The translations under genes and the position numbers were made by a program. From Burkholderiales bacterium (lineage in GTDB: Bacteria; Pseudomonadota; Gammaproteobacteria; Burkholderiales; Ga0077523), in the NCBI GenBank assembly GCA_019747905.1, contig JAIEQG010000084.1, positions 1 to 43,172 of the forward strand: DNA of 43,172 nucleotides, read 5' to 3'. Below are positions 17,459-25,421 of this stretch, one piece after another. Position 1 is the first letter of the stretch. Each line of letters begins with the position of its first letter. Below the pieces are notes generated by a model that did not search any database, was not told the DNA's origin, and was given only the letters and a program-made list of their open reading frames with translations.

Positions 17459-19147
17459 TTACCGCGTGAACGCGATGATGGCGTGGCCGAACTCGACCCC
17501 GTTTGCTTCGTCGCGACCGAAGCCGGGCGTTCCGCCCAGGGGCTGCACGATCAACTGTTTGCCCTTGTGCATGAACGTGATCGGGCCCGACTTGGCGGCG
17601 ATACCCGTATTCAGTTCATAGAGCTTTTCGCCCGAACGTGCATCCGCCACCGTGAAGCGGCCGCCCTGCGTCGTGTAGACCACGAGGTTGCCCGCGGTGG
17701 TCAGCATCCCGCCTGCATAGCCGGGCTTGCCGACCTGCGTGTCGCGCCACACTTCCTTGCCGGACTTCACGTTCACGGCCTTGTCCACTTCGTCGCCGAA
17801 GTTGAACTCCTGGTACGCACCGAAGTGCCGGACGTTGCTGATCAGCTTGATGTCCTCGAAGCCGTACTTCATCGACGACTCGGTCGCTGCCAGGTAGACG
17901 TTGCCCGTGTTCGGGTTATAGGCGTTCGGGTACATGTTCACGCCGCCCAGCAGGGCCGGTGCGATCTCGACCGGGTCGCCGCCTTCCTTCGGCAGCGCGA
18001 TCATGTCGATCGGCCGGCCGTTCTGGTCGTAGCCCTTGATCCAGTTGATCTTGTCGATGAAACGATCGGCCTTGAGGTACTTGCCGGTCTTGGCATCCAG
18101 GTGATGGATGTAGCCGGTCTTGTTGGGCTGCACGATCGTCTTCCTGCCGTCGATGGTGATCACCATGGGCGTCTGCGGGATGTCGAAGTCCCAGGGATCG
18201 CCCGGCACGCCGACGTAGCGCCAGTTCACCTTGCCGCTGTCGGTGCTTACCGCGACGATGCTCGCTGCGCCGACATTGTCCATCTCGCCGCCGCCGCGGT
18301 TCTTCGGGTTCCACTCGTAGGCGTTGGCTGTGCCGGTGAAGTACATCTTGAGATCCGGGTCGTACGAACCCACGATCCACGGACCGGCGCCGCCGTACTT
18401 CTGGCTGCCCGCGGGCCAGGTGTCTCCGCCCGGCTCGTCCGGACGCGGAATCATGTTGGCCTTCCACAGCAGCTTGCCGTCCTCGGGACTCACGCCGAGC
18501 ACGAAGCCTTCGAGGCCACCGGTGTCGGTGCCGTTCATCGGGAGGATGATCGCACCGGGAACAGCCATCGGGCCCACGGTGCTGATGTACCCGTTGGCGT
18601 CGCCCGCCTTGGCGAAGTCCTTCGGATAGACGATGCCGTCGTTCTGATAGTCGGCGACGAACTTGGGCTTGCCGGTCTTGTAGTTCAGGGCATGGAGCTT
18701 GTTGTCGTTCGACAGGAAGTAGACGTTCTCGCCGAGGATGGCGACACCGCGATGCTTGCCGGTGAAGAACGGCACGTTGTAGCCGCCCCAGTCATCCGGC
18801 AGCTTGTGCTCGTACTTCCACGCGATCTTGCCGTTGTCGGCGTCGATCGCGAACACCTTGTTGTCCTGCGGGAAGTAGATGAGCCCGTCGTGATACAGCG
18901 GTGTCGCCTGCGAGTCGGTCTTGGCACCGACCGACGTGGTCCATGCGACCTTGAGATCCTTCGCATTGCGATTGTTGAGTTGCGACAGCACGCTGTAGCG
19001 ATGCCCCGCCCAGTTGCCGTTGGTGTGCAGCCACGAATCGCTCGGATCCTGCGCGAGCATCTGTTCGCTCACCGGTCCTGCGAATGCCGCACCAGCCGCA
19101 CCGGCAAAGCCGAGCGCGACCACCATTGTCTTTAGCTTCATATGCAT
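17459..19147 (-). CDS. PQQ-dependent alcohol dehydrogenase, divergent, cysteine-free
   Basis: A 562-residue quinoprotein of the methanol/ethanol dehydrogenase family: signal peptide about 1-23, then repeated beta-propeller W-motifs (GKIAWKYE, GKLLWKAN, GKVNWRYV, GKEVWRDT). The metal/PQQ region shows N275 in GTANAYEWN, the catalytic Asp D320 and Asp D322 two residues on (PWDFD), the second Asp being diagnostic of lanthanide-dependent enzymes. In the Arg331 position it has K343. The protein contains no cysteine, so the usual vicinal disulfide next to PQQ cannot form, and the usual metal-binding Glu appears to be Thr or Asp (GTDTGG). ATG 19147 has AGGAGG upstream; ATG 19141 is possible. Confidence 0.9.
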   Translation of the reverse strand: MHMKLKTMVVALGFAGAAGAAFAGPVSEQMLAQDPSDSWLHTNGNWAGHRYSVLSQLNNRNAKDLKVAWTTSVGAKTDSQATPLYHDGLIYFPQDNKVFAIDADNGKIAWKYEHKLPDDWGGYNVPFFTGKHRGVAILGENVYFLSNDNKLHALNYKTGKPKFVADYQNDGIVYPKDFAKAGDANGYISTVGPMAVPGAIILPMNGTDTGGLEGFVLGVSPEDGKLLWKANMIPRPDEPGGDTWPAGSQKYGGAGPWIVGSYDPDLKMYFTGTANAYEWNPKNRGGGEMDNVGAASIVAVSTDSGKVNWRYVGVPGDPWDFDIPQTPMVITIDGRKTIVQPNKTGYIHHLDAKTGKYLKADRFIDKINWIKGYDQNGRPIDMIALPKEGGDPVEIAPALLGGVNMYPNAYNPNTGNVYLAATESSMKYGFEDIKLISNVRHFGAYQEFNFGDEVDKAVNVKSGKEVWRDTQVGKPGYAGGMLTTAGNLVVYTTQGGRFTVADARSGEKLYELNTGIAAKSGPITFMHKGKQLIVQPLGGTPGFGRDEANGVEFGHAIIAFTR

Positions 19148-19528
19148 GTTGACGACCCCTCCTGATGTTGACTCCAACCACGGACTTTCGGCCTGGTCGA
19201 GCGGGTCGGTGTCTACGGGTCTCCCGAGCACGCACACCCGCGCGTCATCGCACTGCGCCGAGGGCTGAAGTCAAGAAGGGGCTCGCCCACCTTCGGGCGG
19301 CGGCGAACCGGCGCGGCAAGTAGCCGCCTGTGCGGCCGATGGCCGACCGGTCCAAGAAAAAATGCTGAACCTCCCCTCGATGCCTGCCCGTGCTTGCCGA
19401 TCTGACGCCGGTTGCACTTTAGTCACGCCTGCTGCGCCGAATTCTTTCGATGTCACCTACATAAGTCAAGGTAGGATTCCAGTGGCGTCCATGTTGCGGC
19501 GCGGCGGTCCGGAGGGAGGAGAACACGA
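19148..19528. promoter_or_regulatory. Divergent intergenic region with inverted repeat
   Basis: No gene is seen in these 381 nt between the PQQ dehydrogenase and a small secreted protein. The one element I can point to is CCTAC (19456-19460), ten bases, GTAGG (19471-19475), an inverted repeat that could bind a regulator of either gene. No convincing sigma-70 or sigma-54 promoter stands out. Confidence 0.35.
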
Positions 19529-19879
19529 ATGAACAAGCGGTTGCTGTGTGCCAGTGCATTGACTTGTCTGCTGCCCGCCGCGGGATTCGCGGCCGAGGGC
19601 GTGGTGAGCTGGGCGGATCCGACGTGCGGCTATTTCATCCTCAAGCTGCCCGAGGCGGATCCCAACTATGCCTATGGCCTGTTCTCGGTGAAGGCGCCGC
19701 CGGTACCGAACCTGGACGACGTGATCGAAGGCGAAGTGCAGACCGCCCAGGAGCCGACGGTCAAGAACCGGACGTCCGGTGCCTCCCACGACGTGATCCA
19801 CTGGGCCGACGCACGCGAGCCGAAGATGCTCATCCGCAACTCGCCGGTGCAGTGCGCCAGCCGCTGGAAGAAGAAGTGA
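19529..19879 (+). CDS. Small secreted protein of unknown function
   Basis: A 116-residue protein with a clear signal peptide (MNKRLLCASALTCLLPAAGFAA). The mature part is about 95 residues with two cysteines (TCGYF and VQCAS), which could form a disulfide, and a Trp-rich start GVVSWADPTCGYFILKL. I do not recognise it. It has a strong ribosome site (GGAGGGAGGA, 19511-19520) and is divergent from the PQQ dehydrogenase, so it may belong to the same periplasmic system, which is an inference. Confidence 0.75.
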   Translation: MNKRLLCASALTCLLPAAGFAAEGVVSWADPTCGYFILKLPEADPNYAYGLFSVKAPPVPNLDDVIEGEVQTAQEPTVKNRTSGASHDVIHWADAREPKMLIRNSPVQCASRWKKK

Positions 19880-19900
19880 GGCGCATCCGGACGCGAGTAG

Positions 19901-20033
19901 GCAGCGTCCAGCGCAGCTGGGACGCACGGCCCGTCAACGGCTCCAGGCAGGTGGGTGAGGTGCTTCTGGACATGAGGGGGCAGCGTCCAGCGCAGCTGGG
20001 ACGCACAGCCCGTCACTGGCTCCAAGCAGGTGG
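19901..20033 (+). repeat. Two direct repeats of about 54 bp
   Basis: A unit starting GCAGCGTCCAGCGCAGCTGG occurs at 19901-19954 and again at 19980-20033, with only four differences by eye and a 25-nt spacer. It is part of a 418-nt gene-free stretch (19880-20297) that also holds the two hairpins at 20081-20170. Confidence 0.8.
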
Positions 20034-20080
20034 TTGATCTGAGGTGGCGTCCGTCGTAGCGGCGGCGGCCCCCTCCCCAG

Positions 20081-20188
20081 CCCTCCCCCATCTTCGATGG
20101 GGGAGGGAGTGCAGAAGGACAACAGCGGCGCGGAAAGCTCCTTCCCCCGCGACGAAGTCGTGGGGGAAGGCGGGGGATGGGGGCAACG
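20081..20188. repeat. Paired palindromic hairpins (REP/BIME-like), copy 1
   Basis: First hairpin: CCCTCCCCCATC, loop TTC, complement (20081-20107). Second: CCTTCCCCCGCGAC, loop GAA, complement with one G-T pair (20140-20170), followed by GCGGGGGATGGGGGCA. The same plan recurs at 27123-27282 and 41481-41582. It lies upstream of the aminotransferase gene. Confidence 0.75.
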
Positions 20189-20297
20189 CCGCGCTGACGC
20201 GCCGCAGCGCAACCTGCCCGCCAACTGTTACGAGATGCTGCTTCGTCGCGCCCGCGCAGGCCGATACACTGCGTGGACAGCATCCCGAGGAACCCGC

Positions 20298-21533
20298 ATG
20301 GCCGGTCGCAACTTCCTGTTCATTCCCGGTCCCACCAACGTCCCCGACCGCGTCCAGAGCGCGATGGTCGGCGCCATGGAGGACCACCGCTCTGCGCAGT
20401 TTCCCGAGCTGGCGAATGCCGTACTCGGCGGCCTGAAGAAGGTCTTCAAGACTGCCCAGGGCACCCCGATCGTCTTTCCCGCCACCGGCACCGGTGGCTG
20501 GGAAGCCACCCTCACCAACCTGCTCTCACCCGGCGAACTGGTGCTCGCGGCGCGCCACGGCCAGTTCAGCCACAACTGGATCGAGATGGTGAAGCGCCTC
20601 GGCTTCCAGGCCGAAGTGGTCGATTGCGAATGGGGCGAAGGCGCGCCGGTCGAGCGCTTCCTCGAGATCCTCGAGAAGGACCGGGCGCACGCCATCAAGG
20701 CCGTGCTCACCACGCACAACGAAACCTCCACCGGGGTGGTAAGCGACGTGGCGGCAGTACGGCGCGCGCTCGACGCGGCCCAGCACCCTGCGTTGTTGCT
20801 GGTGGACGCCGTGAGTTCACTTGCGAGCATCGACCTGCGTTTCGACGAGTGGGGCATCGACGGCTGTGTGGCGGCCTCGCAGAAAGGCCTGATGCTGCCG
20901 GCCGGGCTGGGCATCGTGTGCGTCAGCCCGAAAGCATTGGCAGCCCAGGAGAAGTCGACCCAGCCGCGCTACTTCTACGACTTCGGCAACATGATGCGTT
21001 CCAACGCCACCGGGTACTTCCCGTACACGCCGGCGCTCACGCTGCTGCGCGGCCTGCGCGAATCGCTTTCGATGATCGAGGAAGAAGGGCTCGAGAACGT
21101 GTTCCAGCGCCACCGCCGCCTCGCCACGGGAGTGCGCACGGCGATCGTGGACGGCTGGAAGCTCGGCCTGTGCGCCAAGGCACCGAAGTGGTACTCCGAT
21201 ACCGTGTCCGCCATCGTCGTGCCGGAGGGCATCGACAGCGGACGCATCATCGACATCGCGTTCCGCCGCTACAACCTGTCGCTCGGCACCGGGCTCGCGA
21301 AAGTGGCAGGCAAGGTGTTCCGCATCGCGCACATCGGCGACCTCAATGAACTGATGCTGCTCGGCGCGCTCGGCGGCGCCGAGATGGCCATGCTCGATGC
21401 CGGCATGACTATCGAGCCCGGCAGCGGCGTAGCCGCGGCGCAGAACTACTGGCGTGGCCACGAGGCCGCGCCGAAGAAGAAAGTCGCGCGCAACGAAGGG
21501 GGCGTCGCGGCACAGGAGAGCCCGCGCCGATGA
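20298..21533 (+). CDS. Serine-glyoxylate (class V) aminotransferase
   Basis: A 411-residue PLP enzyme of the AGT/SGT family. FIPGPTNVPDRVQSAM at the N-terminus, GTGGWEATLTN, LLVDAVSSLASID (PLP-binding Asp) and the Schiff-base Lys in ASQKGLMLP are all typical of serine-glyoxylate or alanine-glyoxylate aminotransferases. It should convert serine plus glyoxylate to hydroxypyruvate plus glycine. The stop overlaps the start of a hydroxypyruvate-reductase-like gene (ATGA, 21530-21533), which fits that product. ATG 20298 is chosen by family N-terminus and GAGGA at 20287-20291; upstream sequence is palindromic repeat. Confidence 0.88.
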   Translation: MAGRNFLFIPGPTNVPDRVQSAMVGAMEDHRSAQFPELANAVLGGLKKVFKTAQGTPIVFPATGTGGWEATLTNLLSPGELVLAARHGQFSHNWIEMVKRLGFQAEVVDCEWGEGAPVERFLEILEKDRAHAIKAVLTTHNETSTGVVSDVAAVRRALDAAQHPALLLVDAVSSLASIDLRFDEWGIDGCVAASQKGLMLPAGLGIVCVSPKALAAQEKSTQPRYFYDFGNMMRSNATGYFPYTPALTLLRGLRESLSMIEEEGLENVFQRHRRLATGVRTAIVDGWKLGLCAKAPKWYSDTVSAIVVPEGIDSGRIIDIAFRRYNLSLGTGLAKVAGKVFRIAHIGDLNELMLLGALGGAEMAMLDAGMTIEPGSGVAAAQNYWRGHEAAPKKKVARNEGGVAAQESPRR

Positions 21534-22480
21534 CGCACCGGGTCGTCCTGCTCGAGCGCGACTCCATCAAGGCGCGCATCCGTCGGCCGAGTTTCGAACA
21601 TACCTGGGCCGAGTATCCCTCGACCCGCGCGGACGAAGTGGTCCCGCGCCTCGCCGACGCCACCATCGCGCTCATCAACAAGACGCAACTGCGCGAGCCG
21701 ACGCTGGCGCAACTGCCGAAGCTCAGGATGATCGCCGTCACGGCCACCGGCTACGACTGCGTCGACGTCGAGGCCTGTCGCAAGCGCGGCATCGCGGTAG
21801 CCAACATCCGCAACTATGCGGTCCACACCGTCCCCGAGCACACGTTCGCGCTGATCCTCGCTTTGCGGCGCAACCTGCTCGCCTATCAACAGGACGTGCG
21901 CAACGGACTGTGGCAGAAGTCTTCGGCCTTCTGTCTGTTCACGCACGACATCGGTGATCTGCACGGCTCCACTCTCGGGATCTTCGGCGAAGGCGCCATC
22001 GGCCAGGCCACCGCCGCCATCGGCCGCGGATTCGGCATGCGCGTGCTGTTCGCGGATCACGCACCGCCCAAGATGGATGGCCTCGACTTCACGCCGGCCG
22101 ATCAGGTGCTCGCTGAATCCGACGTGCTGTCGCTGCATCTGCCGCTGACACCGGCGACGCGCAACATGATCGGCATCGAGCAGTTCCGGAAGATGAAGCG
22201 CAATGCCCTGCTCATCAACACCGCACGCGGCGGATTGGTGAACGAAGCCGCGTTGATCCAGGCGCTCGAAGAAGGTCTGATCGCGGGCGCGGGGTTCGAT
22301 GTGCTCACGCAGGAGCCTCCGCCGGACGAGCATCCGTTGCTCGCGGTGAAGCGACCGAATTTCATCCTCACGCCGCATGTGGCGTGGGCATCGAACGAAG
22401 CGATGCAGGCGCTGGCGGATCAGTTGATCGACAACGTCGAGGCCTGGGCGGCGGGGAAGCCGAGACATCTCGTCACGTAG
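21530..22480 (+). CDS. D-2-hydroxyacid dehydrogenase (probable hydroxypyruvate reductase)
   Basis: A 316-residue NAD(P)-dependent enzyme. The catalytic substrate-binding domain wraps a Rossmann fold (GIFGEGAIGQATAAIGRGFGM, about 148-168). The catalytic set is present: Arg in NTARGGLVNE, Glu in DVLTQEPP and His in TPHVAW. Overlap with the aminotransferase points to reduction of hydroxypyruvate to D-glycerate, as in the serine cycle or glyoxylate use, though the substrate could also be glyoxylate. Confidence 0.88.
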   Translation: MTHRVVLLERDSIKARIRRPSFEHTWAEYPSTRADEVVPRLADATIALINKTQLREPTLAQLPKLRMIAVTATGYDCVDVEACRKRGIAVANIRNYAVHTVPEHTFALILALRRNLLAYQQDVRNGLWQKSSAFCLFTHDIGDLHGSTLGIFGEGAIGQATAAIGRGFGMRVLFADHAPPKMDGLDFTPADQVLAESDVLSLHLPLTPATRNMIGIEQFRKMKRNALLINTARGGLVNEAALIQALEEGLIAGAGFDVLTQEPPPDEHPLLAVKRPNFILTPHVAWASNEAMQALADQLIDNVEAWAAGKPRHLVT

Positions 22481-22630
22481 TTTGCCAGGCTCCTATCGGT
22501 AACCCATCTGTAAGTTCCCTCCTGAAAGAATCCCGGGGCGCAATCGAGCTGATGTCATGGCGCGATCGCGTGCAAAGCGGCGGCGGGATCTCCATGCCGC
22601 CCGATTCCAACGAAACTCGGGAGCTTACAA

Positions 22631-23155
22631 ATGCAAGGCAACAAGAAATGCACGGGCAAGTTGCGGAGGGGAGGTCTGCTGGCGGCGGCGCTGACCACGG
22701 CCGGATTGCTGGCGTCGATGCCGGCGCAGGCGCAGGACAAGCCGGTCGGCACGTTCGGCTGGTTCGGCGTCGGCAAGGCGCTGGAACTGGAAAAAGGTCA
22801 CTGGTACTGGGTCGGCGAATTCAGCGGCTCGTTCTTCAGCGACAAGGGCGCGGGCGGCTTGCTGCATCTGGCCGGTGTTCGCTGTCCGGCCTACTTCGAC
22901 GCGGACTTCAACGCGGGGAAGAGCAATGCCGGCGGCTACTGCATCATTCAGGACGTCGATGGCGATCAGGCTGTCGCGTCATGGAAGAACGCCGGGACAC
23001 CGGGGCCTGGCGGCCGCGGGCCGGGAACGTTCACTTTCACGTCTGCTACCGGCAAGTTCAAGAGCCTGCTCGGGACGACTCACAATTTCGTCGGCATCAC
23101 CCAGATCAACTGGGCCGACGGCACGACGAGCGGCTACGCCACCTGGAACAAGTGA
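22631..23155 (+). CDS. Secreted protein of unknown function
   Basis: A 174-residue protein with a signal peptide (residues 1-35, ending SMPAQAQ) and a Gly/aromatic-rich mature part. It has two cysteines (GVRCPAYF and GGYCIIQD) and a segment GTFTFTSATGKFKSLLG that resembles the G-T-G-K-F turn of calycin/AOC-barrel-like secreted proteins, an analogy only. GGGAG at 22619-22623 supports the start. It ends just before a strong terminator, so it is the last gene of its transcript. Function unknown. Confidence 0.75.
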   Translation: MQGNKKCTGKLRRGGLLAAALTTAGLLASMPAQAQDKPVGTFGWFGVGKALELEKGHWYWVGEFSGSFFSDKGAGGLLHLAGVRCPAYFDADFNAGKSNAGGYCIIQDVDGDQAVASWKNAGTPGPGGRGPGTFTFTSATGKFKSLLGTTHNFVGITQINWADGTTSGYATWNK

Positions 23156-23182
23156 CGACCTGGAAGTGCGGCACGTCCCCGA

Positions 23183-23208
23183 GGCCCCGCATCGGCGGGG
23201 CTTTTTTT
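23183..23208 (+). terminator. Rho-independent terminator
   Basis: GCCCCGC (23184-23190), loop ATCG, GCGGGGC (23195-23201), then seven T (23202-23208). It terminates the plus-strand secreted-protein transcript; its last base touches the stop codon of the convergent phaZ gene. Confidence 0.9.
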
Positions 23209-24419
23209 CAGGCGCTCGCCAGGATCGTGTTGCGCACGATCGGGTAGATCTGGTTCTGCCAGCGCTTCCCGCTGAACACGCCGTAGTGCCCCACGCCGGC
23301 CTGCATGTGGTGGCGCTTCATGTACGGGCGCACGCCGCTGCACAGATCCTGCGCAGCCATGGTCTGGCCGAGCGCGCAGATGTCGTCCTTTTCGCCCTCG
23401 ATGGTGAGCAATGCGGTGCGGCGGATTGCGCGCGGCTCGACCTTGGCACCGCGCCACTTCAACTCGCCGAGCGGTAGCGCGTATTCCTGGAAGACCGTGC
23501 GCACGGTCTCGAGATAGAACTCGGCCGAGAGGTCGAGCACGGCGAAGTACTCGTCGTAGAAGTCCTTGGTGACCTGGGCCTTCTCGTACTCTCCGGCGGC
23601 AAGCTGCTCGTACATGTCGACGTGCGCCTTGATGTGCCGGTCCAGATTCATCGACATGAAGGCCGAGAGCTGCACGAACCCCGGATACACGCGCCGCCCG
23701 CCGCCGGCGAACTTCGCCGGTACCGTCGAGATGAGATTGCGCTCGAACCACTCGATCGGCTTGCTGGTCGCCAGTTCGTTGACCTTGGTCGGATTGATGC
23801 GGGTGTCGATCGGCCCTGCCATCAAGGTGAGGCTGCGCGGCTGCGCAGGGTTGCCGGCCTCGGCCATCACCGCCACGGCGGCCAGCGCAGAGACGCAGGG
23901 CTGACAGACCGCGACCACGTGTGCGCCCGGCCCGAGGAACTCGAGAAACCGGATGACGTGCTCGGTGTACTCGTCGAGCCCGAACCGACCGTGTTCCAGG
24001 CCGACATCGCGCGCGTTGTGCCAATCGGTGATGTAGACATCGTTCTCCGGCAGCAACGTCTGGACGGTACCGCGCAGGAGTGTCGCGAAATGACCGGAGA
24101 GCGGGGCAACCACCAGCACGCGCGGCTGCTCCGACGGGAGGTCCTTGCGGAACCGGAGCAGAGTCCCGAAGGGCGTCACCAGCGCCGCCTCTTCGGTGAC
24201 CGCGACTTCCTGCCCGGCACAGGTCACCCGGGGAATCCCGAAGTCGGGGCGGTGGTGGCTGAGGGCGGCCCGGGACAGCAATTCACAGGCGGCTGCCCAG
24301 CGGCGCGTCATGCGGGCGCCGGGCCCGGCGTGGGGGGCGAGCGCCTGGGCCATGCCACCGGCCACGGTGCGAATCGGCTCGAACAGATCAGTGTGCGTCT
24401 GGTAGGCCTGATAAATCAT
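23208..24419 (-). CDS. phaZ: Intracellular polyhydroxyalkanoate depolymerase
   Basis: A 403-residue alpha/beta hydrolase without a signal peptide. The nucleophile is a cysteine in the lipase-box position (VVAVCQPCVSAL, C172), as in Ralstonia PhaZ1, not the usual serine. Later motifs include PRSLTLMAGPIDTRINPTKVNELA, a charge-relay Asp near GEKDDICALGQT and His in VGHYGVFSG. It should mobilise stored polyhydroxybutyrate in the cytoplasm. ATG 24419 gives the family start MIYQAYQTHTDLFEPIR; the longer open frame upstream is not family-like. No PHA synthase is in the window. Confidence 0.9.
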   Translation of the reverse strand: MIYQAYQTHTDLFEPIRTVAGGMAQALAPHAGPGARMTRRWAAACELLSRAALSHHRPDFGIPRVTCAGQEVAVTEEAALVTPFGTLLRFRKDLPSEQPRVLVVAPLSGHFATLLRGTVQTLLPENDVYITDWHNARDVGLEHGRFGLDEYTEHVIRFLEFLGPGAHVVAVCQPCVSALAAVAVMAEAGNPAQPRSLTLMAGPIDTRINPTKVNELATSKPIEWFERNLISTVPAKFAGGGRRVYPGFVQLSAFMSMNLDRHIKAHVDMYEQLAAGEYEKAQVTKDFYDEYFAVLDLSAEFYLETVRTVFQEYALPLGELKWRGAKVEPRAIRRTALLTIEGEKDDICALGQTMAAQDLCSGVRPYMKRHHMQAGVGHYGVFSGKRWQNQIYPIVRNTILASA

Positions 24420-24573
24420 GCGTGTTGTTCTATCCCGCACCGCAGCGTCATAATCCCTCCGACCCTCGCCCCAGGCGAAAAGGCCAGGCGGGTCCCGACC
24501 GGCAGCGCCATTCTGCCTCAAGTTGATGCACCGCAGCGACACCCCCCGCCCACGTCCACCAGGTCCTTCCACC

Positions 24574-25227
24574 ATGACCAAGGCAACGCTCACCATCAAC
24601 AGCCGGAACTATGGGGCGTGGTCCCTGCGCGGGTGGCTGCTCTGCCGGATGGCCGGCCTCGATTTCACGGAACGCGTGATCCCTAGCGACGACCCTTCCA
24701 TGCGGGCCGAACTGCTCGCCTTGTCGCCCTCGTTCCTGGTACCCAAGCTGGAGCACGAGGACATCACCGTGTGGGACACCCTGGCCATTGCGGAGTACCT
24801 CAACGAGACTTTCCCGGCAGCGGGCCTGCTGCCGGGCGACCGCAAAGCGCGCGCCCACTGCCGTGCCGTTTGCGGTGAGATCCACTCGGGCTTCAGCAAC
24901 CTGCGCTCGGCGCTGCCCATGAACCTCCGCGCCCGCTATGCGGACTTCAAGGTGTGGGCCGGAGCACAAGCCGACATCGCGCGCATCAGCACGCTCTGGC
25001 TCGAATGCCTGGCGGCGTACGGGGGCCCCTATCTGTTCGGCAAGCTGTCGATCGCCGATGCCATGTTCGCCCCGGAGTGCACGCGATTCACCACCTACGA
25101 CGTGACGCTGGACCCGGCCTGCAAGGCCTACTGCGAGCGCGTACTCGCGCTTCCCCCCATGCAGGAGTGGTATCTGGCGGCACAGGGCGAGCCGGACGAC
25201 CTCGAAGAGCTGGACGCCGAGTTCTAG
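24574..25227 (+). CDS. Glutathione S-transferase family protein
   Basis: A 217-residue GST beginning KATLTINSRNYGAWSLRGWLLCRMAGLDF, the NYxSWSLR type seen in bacterial zeta/YfcF-like GSTs, with VPKLEHEDITVWDTLAIAEYL as the cis-Pro and DT (ES-equivalent) glutathione site. The C-terminal helical domain carries KLSIADAMFAPE with the N-cap Asp. It is divergent from phaZ. ATG 24574 is chosen; the upstream in-frame ATG at 24523 would add a Pro-rich tail. Confidence 0.85.
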   Translation: MTKATLTINSRNYGAWSLRGWLLCRMAGLDFTERVIPSDDPSMRAELLALSPSFLVPKLEHEDITVWDTLAIAEYLNETFPAAGLLPGDRKARAHCRAVCGEIHSGFSNLRSALPMNLRARYADFKVWAGAQADIARISTLWLECLAAYGGPYLFGKLSIADAMFAPECTRFTTYDVTLDPACKAYCERVLALPPMQEWYLAAQGEPDDLEELDAEF

Positions 25228-25421
25228 CGGTGTGAGCCAACCGGCGAGGCGCGCCGCGGCAGCGGGATCGATGGCCAGGCGAACAGCGTGAGACGCCGAT
25301 ACGGCAACGATCGCGGCGAGACAGTGGTACGAGGCTAGAATGATCGCTGCACCAGCGGAGTGACCCGGGCGGGCGATCCGACAGTTGCCAAGAACAAAGC
25401 CAAGTTGAGGAGAAGTTCTCC

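Noticed and set aside
17483..19135. A 550-codon plus-strand open frame
   Set aside because: It mirrors the PQQ dehydrogenase on the other strand; the dehydrogenase has clear domains and a ribosome site, this frame has none.
20081..20188. CRISPR-like array
   Set aside because: The repeats are self-complementary hairpins with no regularly spaced unique spacers, and no cas gene is present.
23183..23208. Terminator acting on both strands
   Set aside because: The T-run exists only for the plus strand; on the minus strand the hairpin would be preceded by A and followed by C/T-mixed sequence.
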